A stretch of 64,000 nt of DNA from ZC4RG20 sp963702105 (GCA_963702105.1 OY969712.1:5146001-5210000); one strand, 5' to 3'. Numbered from the stretch's first letter, positions 54,556 to 63,978 are shown. Numbers and translations: made by a program. Notes: generated by a model from the sequence alone, not told the origin.

Positions 54556-55684
54556 TCAGATACCTCGATCGAGGAGAACCTCGCAATACTGCCTCAATAC
54601 GTTCGTCAGCGAAAAGGCCTCGGCGCGAGAGCGCCGCTGTTGCGCATCTTCGGGGTGACTGCCGCTCAACGCGTCTGCCATGGCTTGCGCCAGCGCCGCC
54701 TCGTCGCCAACAGGCGTTAGTCGCCCGTATCGTCCGTCGTCGAGAATTTCACGGGGACCGCTTCGACAGTCAGTCGCGACGACGGGAGTGCCGACCGCGA
54801 GTGCCTGAATCAGGACGTTCGGCAGACCCTCCCATCGAGACGAAAGGGCGAGCACCGCCGCTCTTTGCATGTAGGCAAATGGATTGTGCTCGTAGCCGGG
54901 CATCGCGACATGATCTGCGACGTTCGAGGGAGGCCGCAAGCTGCTGCAGCATCTCCCGCGTGGGGCCTTCACCGAGCAGTATCAGCCTCGCATTGTGGGT
55001 ACGTCTGAGCCGGGCGAAGGCGCGCATGAGCAGGGCAAAGTCCTTCTGCGGCACCAACCTTCCGACTCCCAGAACCACGGGCACGCTTTCGCGAAGCCAC
55101 GGATGACCGGGCTCCTCGGAGGCCATTCGCCTGACCTCGTCCATGTCTATGGGGTTGTAGATTACCCGGACTTTTTGGGCAGGCACTCCGACCACGGAGA
55201 CGAGGTCCTCTGCGACGGCACGCGAGACCGCCACAACTCGGTCCGCCGAAGGGTAGAGAGTGCGCGCCGCCAATCTCAGTCCGCGGTTTCGGATGTTCTC
55301 GGCCGTGTTGGCTTCGCGAAGGACGATGGGAATCGTCGCGCGTCCGAGTCGGCGTGCCGCAAGCGCTATCAGATTCGCTCCCGTCAGGCTGGACAGCAGG
55401 GAAGTCGGAGGCGACCGCCGTAGGTACCGAGCGAGCCCAGCCAGCGCAAACGTCCCGAGAACATAGCGTCCGGGCGGCCGGAAGTGGCGAGTCCGCCCGA
55501 GATCGATAATGCGGACAGGTTCCGGCACGCTGCTCAAGAGTGGACCTCGTGCGTCGGCTAGGAGCAGGTCGACGCTCGCACCGAGCGTTATGAGCCCTTT
55601 GGCCAGGCTTAGCACGACACCTTCTGCGCCACCGACCTCGAGGTCGGGCAAAAAGAAGGCGAGCCTAGACCGGGAGAGATCCAT
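54556..55684 (-). CDS. GT4 family glycosyltransferase, interrupted by a +1 frameshift
   Basis: Start ATG 55684 (MDLSRSRLAFFLPDLEVGGAE); ATG 55708 is an alternative giving a larger overlap with asnB. The N-terminal Rossmann half runs to LGEGPTREMLQQLAASL. At 54919-54928 the decamer CTCGAACGTC (minus strand) holds one extra base, after which VADHVAMPGYEHNPFAYMQRAAVLALSSRWEGLPNVLIQALAVGTPVVATDC continues in the next frame to 54556. Removal of one base gives 375 residues, the usual GT4 size. The nucleotide-sugar motif is EGLPNVLIQ, with Gln in place of the second Glu of EX7E. Donor and acceptor sugars are unknown. Confidence 0.87.
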
Positions 55685-57521
55685 GTGCCCGCCAAAGCAG
55701 ATAGACATGGATCGCCCACAGGCGATAGCCGTTGTCCCGCCTTCCTTCGCGATGGGCGTCCAGTAGAGAGCGCACGTGAGCTCTTGCGAGCGGCATGTCG
55801 ATTGATTCGATCAACCCCAGCAGCTCTTCGCCGAGGCCCCCGCGGAACCATTCGTGCACGGGGACTGCGAATCCCTGCTTGCGCCGGCGCCAAATCGAGG
55901 CGGGCAGCAGATCCGCAAAGGCCGCGCGCAGCAAGCGCTTGCCTGTCAACCCGGTTCGGTGCCAGGCCCGGGGCATGGACAGGGCCAGCTCCACGACCGT
56001 GCGGTCGAGGAACGGCGCGCGCGCCTCCAGGGAGTGAGCCATTGTGGCTCGATCGACTTTGACCAGGATGTCCTGCGGAAGATAGATCAGCGCGTCCGCC
56101 GTCATCATTTCCGTCACATCGTCGATTCGGCTCTGTTCCGGAAGCCCGGGCGGGACGTGACCGCGGCCGCAAAGGCTCGGTGCGATGAGCGCGAATTCGG
56201 CGGCCGAATACATGGACGGCGCAACGTACGCGCCGCTTGCGTGTTGACGATCGACGACATCGACGAAAAGGTGCGCTTTCTTCAGCAGGCTACGGCTATG
56301 ATGCGCCATAGGCTCTGGCAATTGGCGAATCAGTCGCTCGGTCCGGCAGCGGAGTGGCGCGGGAAGTCTGGCGTACCAGCGTAGGAGGGCGCGCGCTTGA
56401 TACCGTTGGTACCCGCTGAACAACTCGTCGCTGCCATCGCCGGACAATGCAACCTTGACGTGCTCCGCCGCCAAGGCGGAGACCTCCGCGGTCGGCAGGA
56501 GAGAAGAGTCGGCGAACGGCTGCCCTACGTGTCGAAGGATCAGGTCGAGCAAAACGCCCGATTCCCAGTGATCCAAGCAGCGTTCCTGATGATCGGTTCC
56601 GAAGTGGCGCGCGACGAGCCTCGCATGCGGCCGCTCGTCGAAACTCGCCTCTCGAAACCCGATCGTAAACGTCTTCGGCGCGAGCCCGAACTCCTTGGAG
56701 AGGATGCCGACGACCAGGGACGAGTCGATGCCGCCCGAGAGAAATGCGCCCACATCCACGTCCGCGACCAAGCGGCGCTTCACGGCGGCGCAGAGCCCGT
56801 TGCGGACGGCGCGCACCGCCTCGAGCGGCGTGGCCGGCGGCCGTCGGAGTTCGAGACGCCAATAGGGCCTGCTGCGGCACGGCTCTCCGGGGCCAAAATC
56901 GAGGACGTGCCCGGGCAGGACTTCCCGGATGCCTCGATATGCGGTCGTGCCGGGAAGGTAGTAGCCATAGCGAAAATAGTCGGCCGTGCTGTCCTCGTCC
57001 TCACACCACCTGTCCGCCGTCAGGCGGCTCAACGCGGTCAGTTCCGAAGCGCAGGCGATGGAGTCGCCGTCGGCGTGATAGTAGAGCGGCTTCTTGCCCA
57101 TTCGGTCGCGGCCGAGGAGCAGCCTGCGCGCCGTGCAGTCCCAGAGCGCGAAGGCCCACATTCCTTCCGCCCGACTCAGGAAATCCGCGCCGTGACAAAT
57201 GAGTCCGGCGAGGAGCACCTCCGTGTCGCCATGGGTCCGGAACTCCCACTGCGAAGCCAGCTCCGCGCGGAGATCCCGAAAGTTGTAGATTTCACCGTTG
57301 TAAGCCAGCCAGTAACGGCGGGACGGGTCCGTCATCGGCTGCCGGCTGCCCTCGATGTCGAGGATGGCCAGGCGGCGGTGACCGATCGTCCAGGGAGGGG
57401 TGGTCTCGAGTCCGAAGTCGTCGGGTCCGCGGTGTACTAGCCGGGACAGAGCGGCTTCGCAGCGCTGGTGCAATTCGCCGGCCTCAAGCTCCGGCCGATG
57501 CATGAAGACGAATCCGCACAT
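55665..57521 (-). CDS. asnB: Asparagine synthase (glutamine-hydrolysing) family amidotransferase
   Basis: 618 residues. Class II glutamine amidotransferase domain with catalytic Cys2 (MCGF), RGPDD, RLAILDIEGSRQPM and YNGEIYNFRDLR; then a synthetase domain with PP-loop FLSGGIDSSLVVG and LSGDGSDELFSGYQRY. In surface-polysaccharide clusters such proteins amidate sugar carboxylates (WbpS-like) rather than make free asparagine. With glycosyltransferases on both sides (3 nt to one, overlap with the other) a sugar-amidating role is likely but not proven. Confidence 0.9.
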   Translation of the reverse strand: MCGFVFMHRPELEAGELHQRCEAALSRLVHRGPDDFGLETTPPWTIGHRRLAILDIEGSRQPMTDPSRRYWLAYNGEIYNFRDLRAELASQWEFRTHGDTEVLLAGLICHGADFLSRAEGMWAFALWDCTARRLLLGRDRMGKKPLYYHADGDSIACASELTALSRLTADRWCEDEDSTADYFRYGYYLPGTTAYRGIREVLPGHVLDFGPGEPCRSRPYWRLELRRPPATPLEAVRAVRNGLCAAVKRRLVADVDVGAFLSGGIDSSLVVGILSKEFGLAPKTFTIGFREASFDERPHARLVARHFGTDHQERCLDHWESGVLLDLILRHVGQPFADSSLLPTAEVSALAAEHVKVALSGDGSDELFSGYQRYQARALLRWYARLPAPLRCRTERLIRQLPEPMAHHSRSLLKKAHLFVDVVDRQHASGAYVAPSMYSAAEFALIAPSLCGRGHVPPGLPEQSRIDDVTEMMTADALIYLPQDILVKVDRATMAHSLEARAPFLDRTVVELALSMPRAWHRTGLTGKRLLRAAFADLLPASIWRRRKQGFAVPVHEWFRGGLGEELLGLIESIDMPLARAHVRSLLDAHREGRRDNGYRLWAIHVYLLWRAHGSLPV

Positions 57522-57524
57522 GAC

Positions 57525-58796
57525 CTATGCTCTGTCGGCTTGCAGGGCGGCGCGATACACGTCGAGATAGCGCTCGGCCGTGCTCTCCCATGTCAGCTGC
57601 CGCTCCAGCACCAGAGCTCGCGCGGCCTTTCCGAGCTCGCACCTGAGGGCGGGGTCGCCTTCGAGTCGCAGCAGGCACGCGGCCAGCGCATCCGCGTCGC
57701 GGGGTTCGAACAACAATCCGGTGACCCCGTCATTCAACAGTGAGATCACGCCCGGAATCCGGCTCGCGACCGAGGGCAAGCCCGAAGCCATCGCCTCGAG
57801 CAGCGCATTCGGTCGTCCTTCGAACAGGCTGGGCAAGACGAACACGTCGGCCTCGGCGAGATGATCGGGCAGGGCCGCGGGGGGGATCACGCCCGGGAGG
57901 CGGACGCAATCGGCGAGGCCCATGCTGTCGATCAGCTCGTTCAGACGCCCGCGCTCTGGGCCGTCGCCGAGAATCGTCACGCGTACGTCGTGCGCGGCGC
58001 GCACGATGCGCGCCGCCTGCAGCAAGACGTCCATCCCCTTCCCCGGCACGAGGCTGCCCACGCTGAGAATCCGAAGCGCCCGGTCGGCGACCGGCTCGAA
58101 TGAGCGCCGAATGGAGAGCAGGCCATCGTCGACGCCGTTCGTGATCACCAGGACGTTTCGGGCGTGGTCCGGGTACAAGCGCAGCACCTGGTCGCGGACC
58201 GACTCGCTGACGCAGATCAGGAACGTGTTGGTCTTGAGGCACAGGCGCAGCAGCAGCCGGTCCACTCGGGAGCGCTCGAGACGCCGTACGTCGGTGCCGC
58301 GCAGGGTCGTGACGACGGGAGTCGAAGTGAATCGCGCGGCCAGGCCGGCCACGGCGCCGACTGCCGACCAGTTCGCATGGATAAGGTCACAGGTGCGCGC
58401 GAGCCTCCGGCATGCGAAAAGCATGGAGGCCAGAAAAAACACGAGTAGGGCCCAGAGACGTCGGTCTCTTTGCAATGCGGCCGGGATTCCCCCCGGCTCG
58501 TGAGCGAGCCTCTGCCAAGGCCGCGGAGCATACCGAAAGCACCGCACGGAGTACGCTGCGCCGTTCGGCCGGAGCGGGGCAGACCTCCCGCAGGGCGTCA
58601 CGACGCTGAGGCTCATACGGCGGCCGAGGTGGGCGGCGAGCCGGGCGACGAAGATGCCGGCGGCCGGGTTCTCGGCGACCGGAAAAGAAGTCGTGACGAG
58701 TCCGATGTGCAGCGTCCCGTCGTTCAAAGCGTCTGAAAGTGGACGGGCGCCGGCGCGGCTGTCGGGTACGTGGGCCGGACCTCGGCGCTGGGCCAC
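57525..58796 (-). CDS. GT4 family glycosyltransferase
   Basis: 423 residues from GTG 58796; the first 28 residues are not conserved, so a start nearer LHIGLVTTSFP is possible. GT-B fold: HIGLVTTSFPVAENPAAGIFVARLAAHLG, a C-terminal half with ILSVGSLVPGKGMDVLLQAARIV, LGDGPERGRLNELIDSMGL and the EX7E motif EGRPNALLE near residue 335. No membrane segment except a hydrophobic loop (ALLVFFLASMLFAC) near residue 125, suggesting peripheral membrane contact. It is 23 nt after the GT2 gene and 3 nt before asnB. Confidence 0.9.
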   Translation of the reverse strand: MAQRRGPAHVPDSRAGARPLSDALNDGTLHIGLVTTSFPVAENPAAGIFVARLAAHLGRRMSLSVVTPCGRSAPLRPNGAAYSVRCFRYAPRPWQRLAHEPGGIPAALQRDRRLWALLVFFLASMLFACRRLARTCDLIHANWSAVGAVAGLAARFTSTPVVTTLRGTDVRRLERSRVDRLLLRLCLKTNTFLICVSESVRDQVLRLYPDHARNVLVITNGVDDGLLSIRRSFEPVADRALRILSVGSLVPGKGMDVLLQAARIVRAAHDVRVTILGDGPERGRLNELIDSMGLADCVRLPGVIPPAALPDHLAEADVFVLPSLFEGRPNALLEAMASGLPSVASRIPGVISLLNDGVTGLLFEPRDADALAACLLRLEGDPALRCELGKAARALVLERQLTWESTAERYLDVYRAALQADRA

Positions 58797-58819
58797 GTCG
58801 GAAATGAACGGAGCCAGCG

Positions 58820-59761
58820 TCAGGTGCCCGTTCGATGAACCGATCGCTCGGTCATTGCCAGCGGCCTGACCGATTCTCTGGTCGACGGCTCGGCCGCCTC
58901 TCGGCTCGGTTGATAAATGAGCTGCGTGATCTGTTCCGAGACGAGGCCCATTAGGAACACCAGGACGGCCGTCGTGAACATCAGTGCGCTCATGTTCGTG
59001 AACCGTCCGGCCGTAACGTAAGTGAACAGATAGTAACTCAACCCCGTAACGAAGAAGGCTGCGCTCACGGGGCAGAAGAGCTTGAGCGGTGAATAGAGCG
59101 TGCCGATCTTGAAAATGATGAGTAAGAATCTGACTCCGTCCTGAAGCGGGCGGATGTGACTATGACCCAGGCGCCTTTTGGCCGTGATCGGCGCGTATGC
59201 GACTGCATAACCTGCCCGGAAGAACGCCATCGTGCTCGTCGTCGGGTAGGAGAACCGGTTGGGCAATAGGTGAAGAAACTCGCGGAACTTTGCCGCGCGA
59301 ACGGCCCGAAACCCGGAGGTGAGGTCGTCGACCCTATGTCCGGTCATCCAGCTTGCAAGCCGATTGTAGAACCTGTTGGCCCACGAACGGCCCACGCTGG
59401 CCTGAGACGCCGAATCCCGGGCGCCGACCGCCATGTCGTAGCCTCGATCGAGTAGTGCAAGCAGTCGCGGGATGTCTCCCGGATCGTGCTGGCCGTCCGC
59501 GTCCATGAAGACCAGGATGTCGTGGCGGGCCGCTCGTGCCCCCGTCTTGATGGCTGCGCCGTTACCCATGCCGTACGGATGTCTGAGCTCGGTCACGCCG
59601 TGCCTGGCGCAGACCGTGCCCGTGTCGTCGACCGAGCCGTCGTTCACGACGATGATCTCTATTCCGGGGAAGCTCCGCCGAATGACGGAAAGCAAGCGAT
59701 CCAGCGAGTGCATCTCGTCTCGGGCCGGGATGATCAAGGAGAAAAGGCCGATCTCACTCAT
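58820..59761 (-). CDS. GT2 family glycosyltransferase (polyprenyl-phosphate sugar synthase-like)
   Basis: 313 residues. GT-A fold: SLIIPARDEMHSLDRLLSVI, IIVVNDGSVDDT, HPYGMGNGAAIKTGARAA, the DxD motif FMDADGQHDPGD and DLTSGFRAVRAAKFREFL. Two C-terminal membrane helices (about 225-247 and 255-280). This layout is that of dolichyl/undecaprenyl-phosphate hexose synthases, which charge a lipid carrier with one sugar at the cytoplasmic face. The product could be the donor for the GT-C protein encoded next to it (96-nt gap). Confidence 0.9.
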   Translation of the reverse strand: MSEIGLFSLIIPARDEMHSLDRLLSVIRRSFPGIEIIVVNDGSVDDTGTVCARHGVTELRHPYGMGNGAAIKTGARAARHDILVFMDADGQHDPGDIPRLLALLDRGYDMAVGARDSASQASVGRSWANRFYNRLASWMTGHRVDDLTSGFRAVRAAKFREFLHLLPNRFSYPTTSTMAFFRAGYAVAYAPITAKRRLGHSHIRPLQDGVRFLLIIFKIGTLYSPLKLFCPVSAAFFVTGLSYYLFTYVTAGRFTNMSALMFTTAVLVFLMGLVSEQITQLIYQPSREAAEPSTRESVRPLAMTERSVHRTGT

Positions 59762-59857
59762 CTAAGTTTACTCCGAGGGCCGGAGGAACAGCGGTGGGGA
59801 AAAGCTCGGAATGAATGCTCCGTTCATCGATGGGCGGCTTCTGGGGTCCGGCGGCGT

Positions 59858-61810
59858 TCATTCTCGCTTTTGCTGCGCCTGTCTCAAGGCCTGCGCAAGT
59901 CTCTCGCTCCGCAGCGCAAATCGCCCCAATAGGTCGTTGCGCTGGACGGCTTCCAGCTCCTTGGCCGCGAGCCCGTAATTTCCGAGCTGCAGTGCGATGT
60001 CGGCCAGGCTCAGGTGATTGACGGGCTCGCTCGGGTCTTCCTTCGTCGCCGCGACGGCCAGGCCGACGGCTCGCTGCACGTCATTGGCGACATTGAAGTA
60101 GTAGCTGCTCAGGATCGACATCAACGCGCCCTTGGTCTGCGGTCCCGTCGTGGGGTTCCCAATGGCGGCCTCGAAGAGATGGAGCACTTCATCGGGCGGC
60201 ATTGAGACTGAGCCATTGGTCATCCAAGAGACCAGGGAGCGGAACGAGCCGACGACCGTATAGCTCAACGGAGCGGAGGCCAGTCGAGACGACAACCTTT
60301 CAACGACCTTGCCGTCGATTGGGCGAGCGTTGGTCGCATCGAGCAGAATGAGGTCGAACAGCCCATCGACCGACTTCGGAGCGAGCGCCGTAGAACGTTC
60401 GAAGTAGGCTTTGATTTGGGCGTAGTACCGCGGACCGAGCGCGGGATTCTTCAGGGCCCGGGCGCCGAGCGCCATCCCGGCCTCGTAGTTGGCGAGCGGT
60501 GAATCCGGATGATGCCGGACGAGAGCGGCGGCCAACGCATCCGTGCTGCGCCAGTCTTCGGCCCGCTCTGCCGTGACGATAGTCAGGGCCAGCGCCAGCG
60601 CGGCAGGCAGCCCGTACCTGACATGTGGCCGGGCCTCGCGAAGGGCGCTCGCGAGCGCATAGACCGCGGCCAGCACGGGGCCGTAGATCGGCAGATAGTT
60701 CCGGTGCTCGAACACGAGGCCCAGGCCGATAAACGAGGACTCCAGGACGTGGCCCCCGAGAAACCAGAAGACAGCGAATGCCAGCCAGGGGAAGCGCTTC
60801 CGCAGAACGACGGCGGCCGCGGTGGCCGATACGAGTGCGACGATAGAGATCAGCGTCGTCAAGGGATCGAGCAGCCCGTGCGACACGGCGATATCGTCGT
60901 GAAAGAGGCCGAGGCTCGATGCGGTCGGAACGATGAGCCAGCGCAGGTACAGCCAAAGGACGCGCGCCTCGGTCAAGAGCCTTTCGGTCAGCGTGAAGTC
61001 GCGAACCTGGTACTGGCTCGCGAGCCAATGGGGATGGCTCGCGATAAATGCGGCAGCGAGCACCGCCGGGACCGCGAGCGTCAGCAGGAAGAACAGCCGA
61101 AGTCGTTTGCGGTCCCTCGGCGCGAGGTCGGCGAAGCGAAACAGGGTAAATTCGATGATGCCCATATAGAGCGGCAGCAGGGCGCCGTTCTCTTTGCTCA
61201 GAACGGCCAGCGCACCGAACCCGAACAGCCCGAGCAGTATCAAAGGGAACCCGCGCTCGCCGCGGGCCAATCGGCGGCGGCCGGATACGTAGCAGATCAG
61301 GCCGAAAATCATGAACGTGGCGGCAAGGCTCGCCATCCTCTGGACGACATAGAGGACACCCGTGAGATTCAACGGGTGCAGAAGCCAGAGGCCGGCCGTC
61401 GCAACAGCGACGAAACGCAGGTGGTCCTGCGTGGTCTTCGCAGAGGCCGCCGTTCCTCGGTGCGCAAGCAGCAGGATCGTGAGCCAATACAGTCCGAGCC
61501 CGTTGACCAGGTGAATGAGCAGGTTCGTCAACTTGAAGTAGAAGGGGTCGAGGCCGGAGACATAGTAGTTGGCCCAGAAACTCAGCATGCTCAGGGGCCG
61601 CTTGAGCGTGCCGGAATCGGAGGAAAGTGCGGCTTGGCGCAGCGACTCGACAGAAATCGTATCGACCTGGAGCCGTTGGTTCTGGACGATATTAGGGAAA
61701 TCGTCCAGGGTGAAATTGCCGTGAAGACCCGGGTAATAGGCGGCGACGCACAAGAGGAGGGCGAGGACCAAGCCCGCGGACGTGAAGGGATTGATTACAG
61801 GTCGATTCAT
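59858..61810 (-). CDS. GT-C-like multi-pass membrane protein with C-terminal TPR-like domain
   Basis: 650 residues from ATG 61810. About 11-12 membrane helices in the first 430 residues, with the luminal loop GNFTLDDFPNIVQNQRLQ (DDF acidic motif typical of GT-C enzymes of the TMTC/PMT kind) and RPLSMLSFWANYYVSGLDPFYFKLTNLLIHLVNGLGLYWL. The C-terminal about 200 residues are helical and TPR-like. Proteins of this layout often lie directly downstream of type IV pilin genes. Transfer of a lipid-linked sugar to PilA, as TfpW and TfpO do in Pseudomonas, is inference from position and topology; there is no clear family assignment to those proteins. Confidence 0.8.
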   Translation of the reverse strand: MNRPVINPFTSAGLVLALLLCVAAYYPGLHGNFTLDDFPNIVQNQRLQVDTISVESLRQAALSSDSGTLKRPLSMLSFWANYYVSGLDPFYFKLTNLLIHLVNGLGLYWLTILLLAHRGTAASAKTTQDHLRFVAVATAGLWLLHPLNLTGVLYVVQRMASLAATFMIFGLICYVSGRRRLARGERGFPLILLGLFGFGALAVLSKENGALLPLYMGIIEFTLFRFADLAPRDRKRLRLFFLLTLAVPAVLAAAFIASHPHWLASQYQVRDFTLTERLLTEARVLWLYLRWLIVPTASSLGLFHDDIAVSHGLLDPLTTLISIVALVSATAAAVVLRKRFPWLAFAVFWFLGGHVLESSFIGLGLVFEHRNYLPIYGPVLAAVYALASALREARPHVRYGLPAALALALTIVTAERAEDWRSTDALAAALVRHHPDSPLANYEAGMALGARALKNPALGPRYYAQIKAYFERSTALAPKSVDGLFDLILLDATNARPIDGKVVERLSSRLASAPLSYTVVGSFRSLVSWMTNGSVSMPPDEVLHLFEAAIGNPTTGPQTKGALMSILSSYYFNVANDVQRAVGLAVAATKEDPSEPVNHLSLADIALQLGNYGLAAKELEAVQRNDLLGRFALRSERLAQALRQAQQKRE

Positions 61811-61844
61811 GGGCCTCGATTTGGACGACGCGTCAAACGAAAGC

Positions 61845-61869
61845 GGGGGCCGAGCGAAGCTCGGCCCCC
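61845..61869 (-). terminator. Intrinsic terminator after pilA
   Basis: A perfect 11-bp GC stem, GGGGGCCGAGC and its complement (61845-61855 and 61859-61869), with a 3-nt loop. On the minus strand GCTTTCGTTT follows, only moderately T-rich. It lies 23 nt after the pilA stop and before the GT-C gene, so most transcripts should end here while some read through. Confidence 0.8.
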
Positions 61870-61891
61870 TTCGCATGGCGTGCTGCCGAGA

Positions 61892-62329
61892 TCAGCGGCA
61901 GTTGGCCGGCAGATACTTCTTCGTAAGCTGGCTGTCGGTGCAGACCCAGTTCACAGTTCCCTGGCTGGTCGACGTGCCGGTAAAGACGATATCGTCCGCG
62001 GCGCCGCCGGCACCCACCTTGGCGCTGTTCAGCTTGATCTCGATCTTCGCCGAGCTCGTGCTCGAGTGGACGTAGGTGACCGCGGCGATGTACTGCGAAG
62101 TAGCGGCGGAAATGCCCGCCGAGGAAGAATCCGGCGGCATTTGGCCCTGCGACTGGTAGTACTCGGACACCGATACCTTCGCCGAATCTGCAAAAGTCAT
62201 CGGCTCCGACACCTTCGCCCGAATCGTGTAGTCCTGATACGCCGGGATCGCGATCGCGGCCAGAATACCGATAATGGCAACCACGATCATCAACTCGATG
62301 AGCGTGAAGCCCTGCTGCGTTTTCCTCAT
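61892..62329 (-). CDS. pilA: Type IVa major pilin PilA
   Basis: 145 residues. Class III leader MRKTQQG, cleaved before FTLIELMIVVAIIGILAAIAIPAYQDY, with the essential Glu5 of the mature protein. The variable region is Ser/Thr-rich (VHSSTSSAK, FTGTSTSQGT). The C-terminal Cys pair in WVCTDSQLTKKYLPANCR forms the D-loop disulfide. There is no C-terminal Ser of the kind glycosylated by TfpO. PilD (48432) would process it. AGAGGAG lies about 8 nt before the ATG, and a consensus sigma-54 promoter is 72 nt upstream. Confidence 0.97.
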   Translation of the reverse strand: MRKTQQGFTLIELMIVVAIIGILAAIAIPAYQDYTIRAKVSEPMTFADSAKVSVSEYYQSQGQMPPDSSSAGISAATSQYIAAVTYVHSSTSSAKIEIKLNSAKVGAGGAADDIVFTGTSTSQGTVNWVCTDSQLTKKYLPANCR

Positions 62330-62400
62330 TGCGAGAAGCTCCTCTAAGCGGTTTTGATTCAGTCTTGTCCGGACGCTGATCGCGTCGCTGCGCAGTAGAC

Positions 62401-62416
62401 TGCAATCGATATGCCA
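62401..62416 (-). promoter_or_regulatory. Sigma-54 promoter of pilA
   Basis: On the minus strand TGGCAT-N5-TTGCA matches the TGGCAC-N5-TTGCW consensus at all invariant -24 GG and -12 GC positions. Transcription would start near 62390, giving a leader of about 60 nt before pilA. RpoN is encoded at 6293-7726 and an enhancer-binding activator directly upstream at 62641. Confidence 0.9.
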
Positions 62417-62506
62417 AGGGCTGTGAACTATGTCAAAAGCCGAGTGGCGGCGCGGCTTGCAGCGGCGGTGCTGCTTCGAGGTTCGACATATTGCCGGTTC
62501 TGGAGC

Positions 62507-62573
62507 GTCACCGACAATCGAATAACGGTCACAATGTGACCAAAATTGTCACCGCGAGTCGCTGACCGGTGAC
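62507..62573 (-). promoter_or_regulatory. Candidate PilR upstream activating sites
   Basis: Four GTCAC/GTGAC words occur in 67 nt: 62507-62511, the perfect palindrome GGTCACAATGTGACC at 62527-62541, 62548-62552 and 62568-62573. They lie about 90-165 nt upstream of the sigma-54 promoter, the usual distance for an enhancer. P. aeruginosa PilR binds several sites with a GTGTC-like core; the match is partial. The rest of the 311-nt pilR-pilA gap shows nothing else. Confidence 0.55.
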
Positions 62574-62640
62574 ACGGCGCTGCCGAAAGTCCGACAAAGG
62601 CGCCCAGAGCGGCAACGAAGACGCGATTCTCCCCCACCGT

Positions 62641-63978
62641 TCATTCGATTCCGAGCTTCTTGATCCGGTACCTGAGCGCCCGAAAGCTGATGCCGAGCAA
62701 ATGCGCCGCCGCCGTCTTGTTGTACCGCGTCTGCTCGAGCGCCTTGACGATGGCGTCGCGCTCGATCTCCTCGAGCTGCGTGCCGAGCGGTGCACCGTCC
62801 TGCACGGCGGCCGCGCTTTCCTCCTCTCCGCCCGCCGTGGGCCGCAACTGAATATCGTCTACGTCGATCTCCTCGCCGGCGCACAGCGTAAGCGCGCGCT
62901 CGAGGATGTTTTCGAGCTCGCGCACATTGCCCGGAAACCTGTAGCCGAGCAGCGCGGCCTGGGCCTTCTTGGTGAGCCGCGGTGTCGGCACAGCCTGTAC
63001 GGAGGCGAGGCGGCCGAGAATGCGCTGCGCGAGCATGAGCACGTCGTCGCCGCGTTCTCGCAGCGGCGGCACGTGCAGCTCGATGACGTTGATGCGGTAG
63101 AAGAGATCTTCTCGAAAGGCCCCTTCGGCCACGAGCTCGCCGAGGTCGCGATGCGTCGCGCTCAGGATCCTCACGTCCACCGGCAGCTCGCTGACCTGGC
63201 CGACGGGCCGAATCGCCTTCTCCTGAATCACACGCAGCAGCTTGACCTGCATGTGCAGCGGCAGGTCCGCGACTTCGTCGAGAAACAGCGTCCCGCCCTC
63301 GGCCGTCTGCACGAGCCCCACCTTGTCGCCCACGGCGCCCGTGAAGGCGCCCTTGCGGTGGCCGAAGAATTCGCTCTCCATGAGCTCGGTCGGGATCGCG
63401 CCGCAGTTGATGGGCACGAACGGCCCGTCGCGGCGCGGACCCGCCTCGTGGATCATGCGCGCGACGAGCTCTTTGCCGGTGCCGGACTCGCCCGAGATAT
63501 GCACGGGCGCCTGGCTGCGCGCGACCTTGGCGATCATTGCGCGCACGCGCTCGATCGCGGGCGAGGCGCCGACGAGCTCCTGGCCGGCGCCGGCCTTGCC
63601 GCGTCCGCCGGAGCCCTTGAGCTTGAGGGCCGCGGTTACGAGCTTGCGCAGGTCGCCCAAATCGAGCGGCTTGGAGACGAAGTCGAAGGCACCGAGCTTC
63701 AAGGCCTTGACGGCCGTCTCGACGCTGCCGTGCGCGGTAATGACGGCGACGGGCGTCCCGGGCGCCTCGCGCTGTATCCATTCGACGAGCTCGAGGCCGT
63801 CGCCGTCGGGCAGGCGCATGTCGGTCAGGCAGAGGTCGAAGTGGTCGCCGGCGAGCGCGCGCTTGGCGTCACCGAGGTCCGTGCAGCTGCGCGCGGCAAT
63901 GTCCATGCGCTCGAGCGTAATAGAGAGCAGCTCGCAGATGTCGGGCTCGTCGTCGACGACGAGTGCTGTCGGCTTCAT
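62641..63978 (-). CDS. pilR: Sigma-54-dependent response regulator PilR
   Basis: 445 residues. Receiver domain 1-120 with acceptor Asp53 in LCLTDMRLPDGDG, AAA+ domain with Walker A GESGTGKE, the sigma-54-contacting GAFTGA loop (KGAFTGAVGD), Walker B GGTLFLDEVADL and RFPGNVRELEN, and a C-terminal Fis-type helix-turn-helix (NKTAAAHLLGISFRALRYRIKKLGI). It activates the pilA promoter directly downstream. Its sensor kinase PilS is expected just beyond the window edge. PilR rather than another NtrC-family member is judged from the pilA neighbourhood. Confidence 0.95.
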   Translation of the reverse strand: MKPTALVVDDEPDICELLSITLERMDIAARSCTDLGDAKRALAGDHFDLCLTDMRLPDGDGLELVEWIQREAPGTPVAVITAHGSVETAVKALKLGAFDFVSKPLDLGDLRKLVTAALKLKGSGGRGKAGAGQELVGASPAIERVRAMIAKVARSQAPVHISGESGTGKELVARMIHEAGPRRDGPFVPINCGAIPTELMESEFFGHRKGAFTGAVGDKVGLVQTAEGGTLFLDEVADLPLHMQVKLLRVIQEKAIRPVGQVSELPVDVRILSATHRDLGELVAEGAFREDLFYRINVIELHVPPLRERGDDVLMLAQRILGRLASVQAVPTPRLTKKAQAALLGYRFPGNVRELENILERALTLCAGEEIDVDDIQLRPTAGGEEESAAAVQDGAPLGTQLEEIERDAIVKALEQTRYNKTAAAHLLGISFRALRYRIKKLGIE

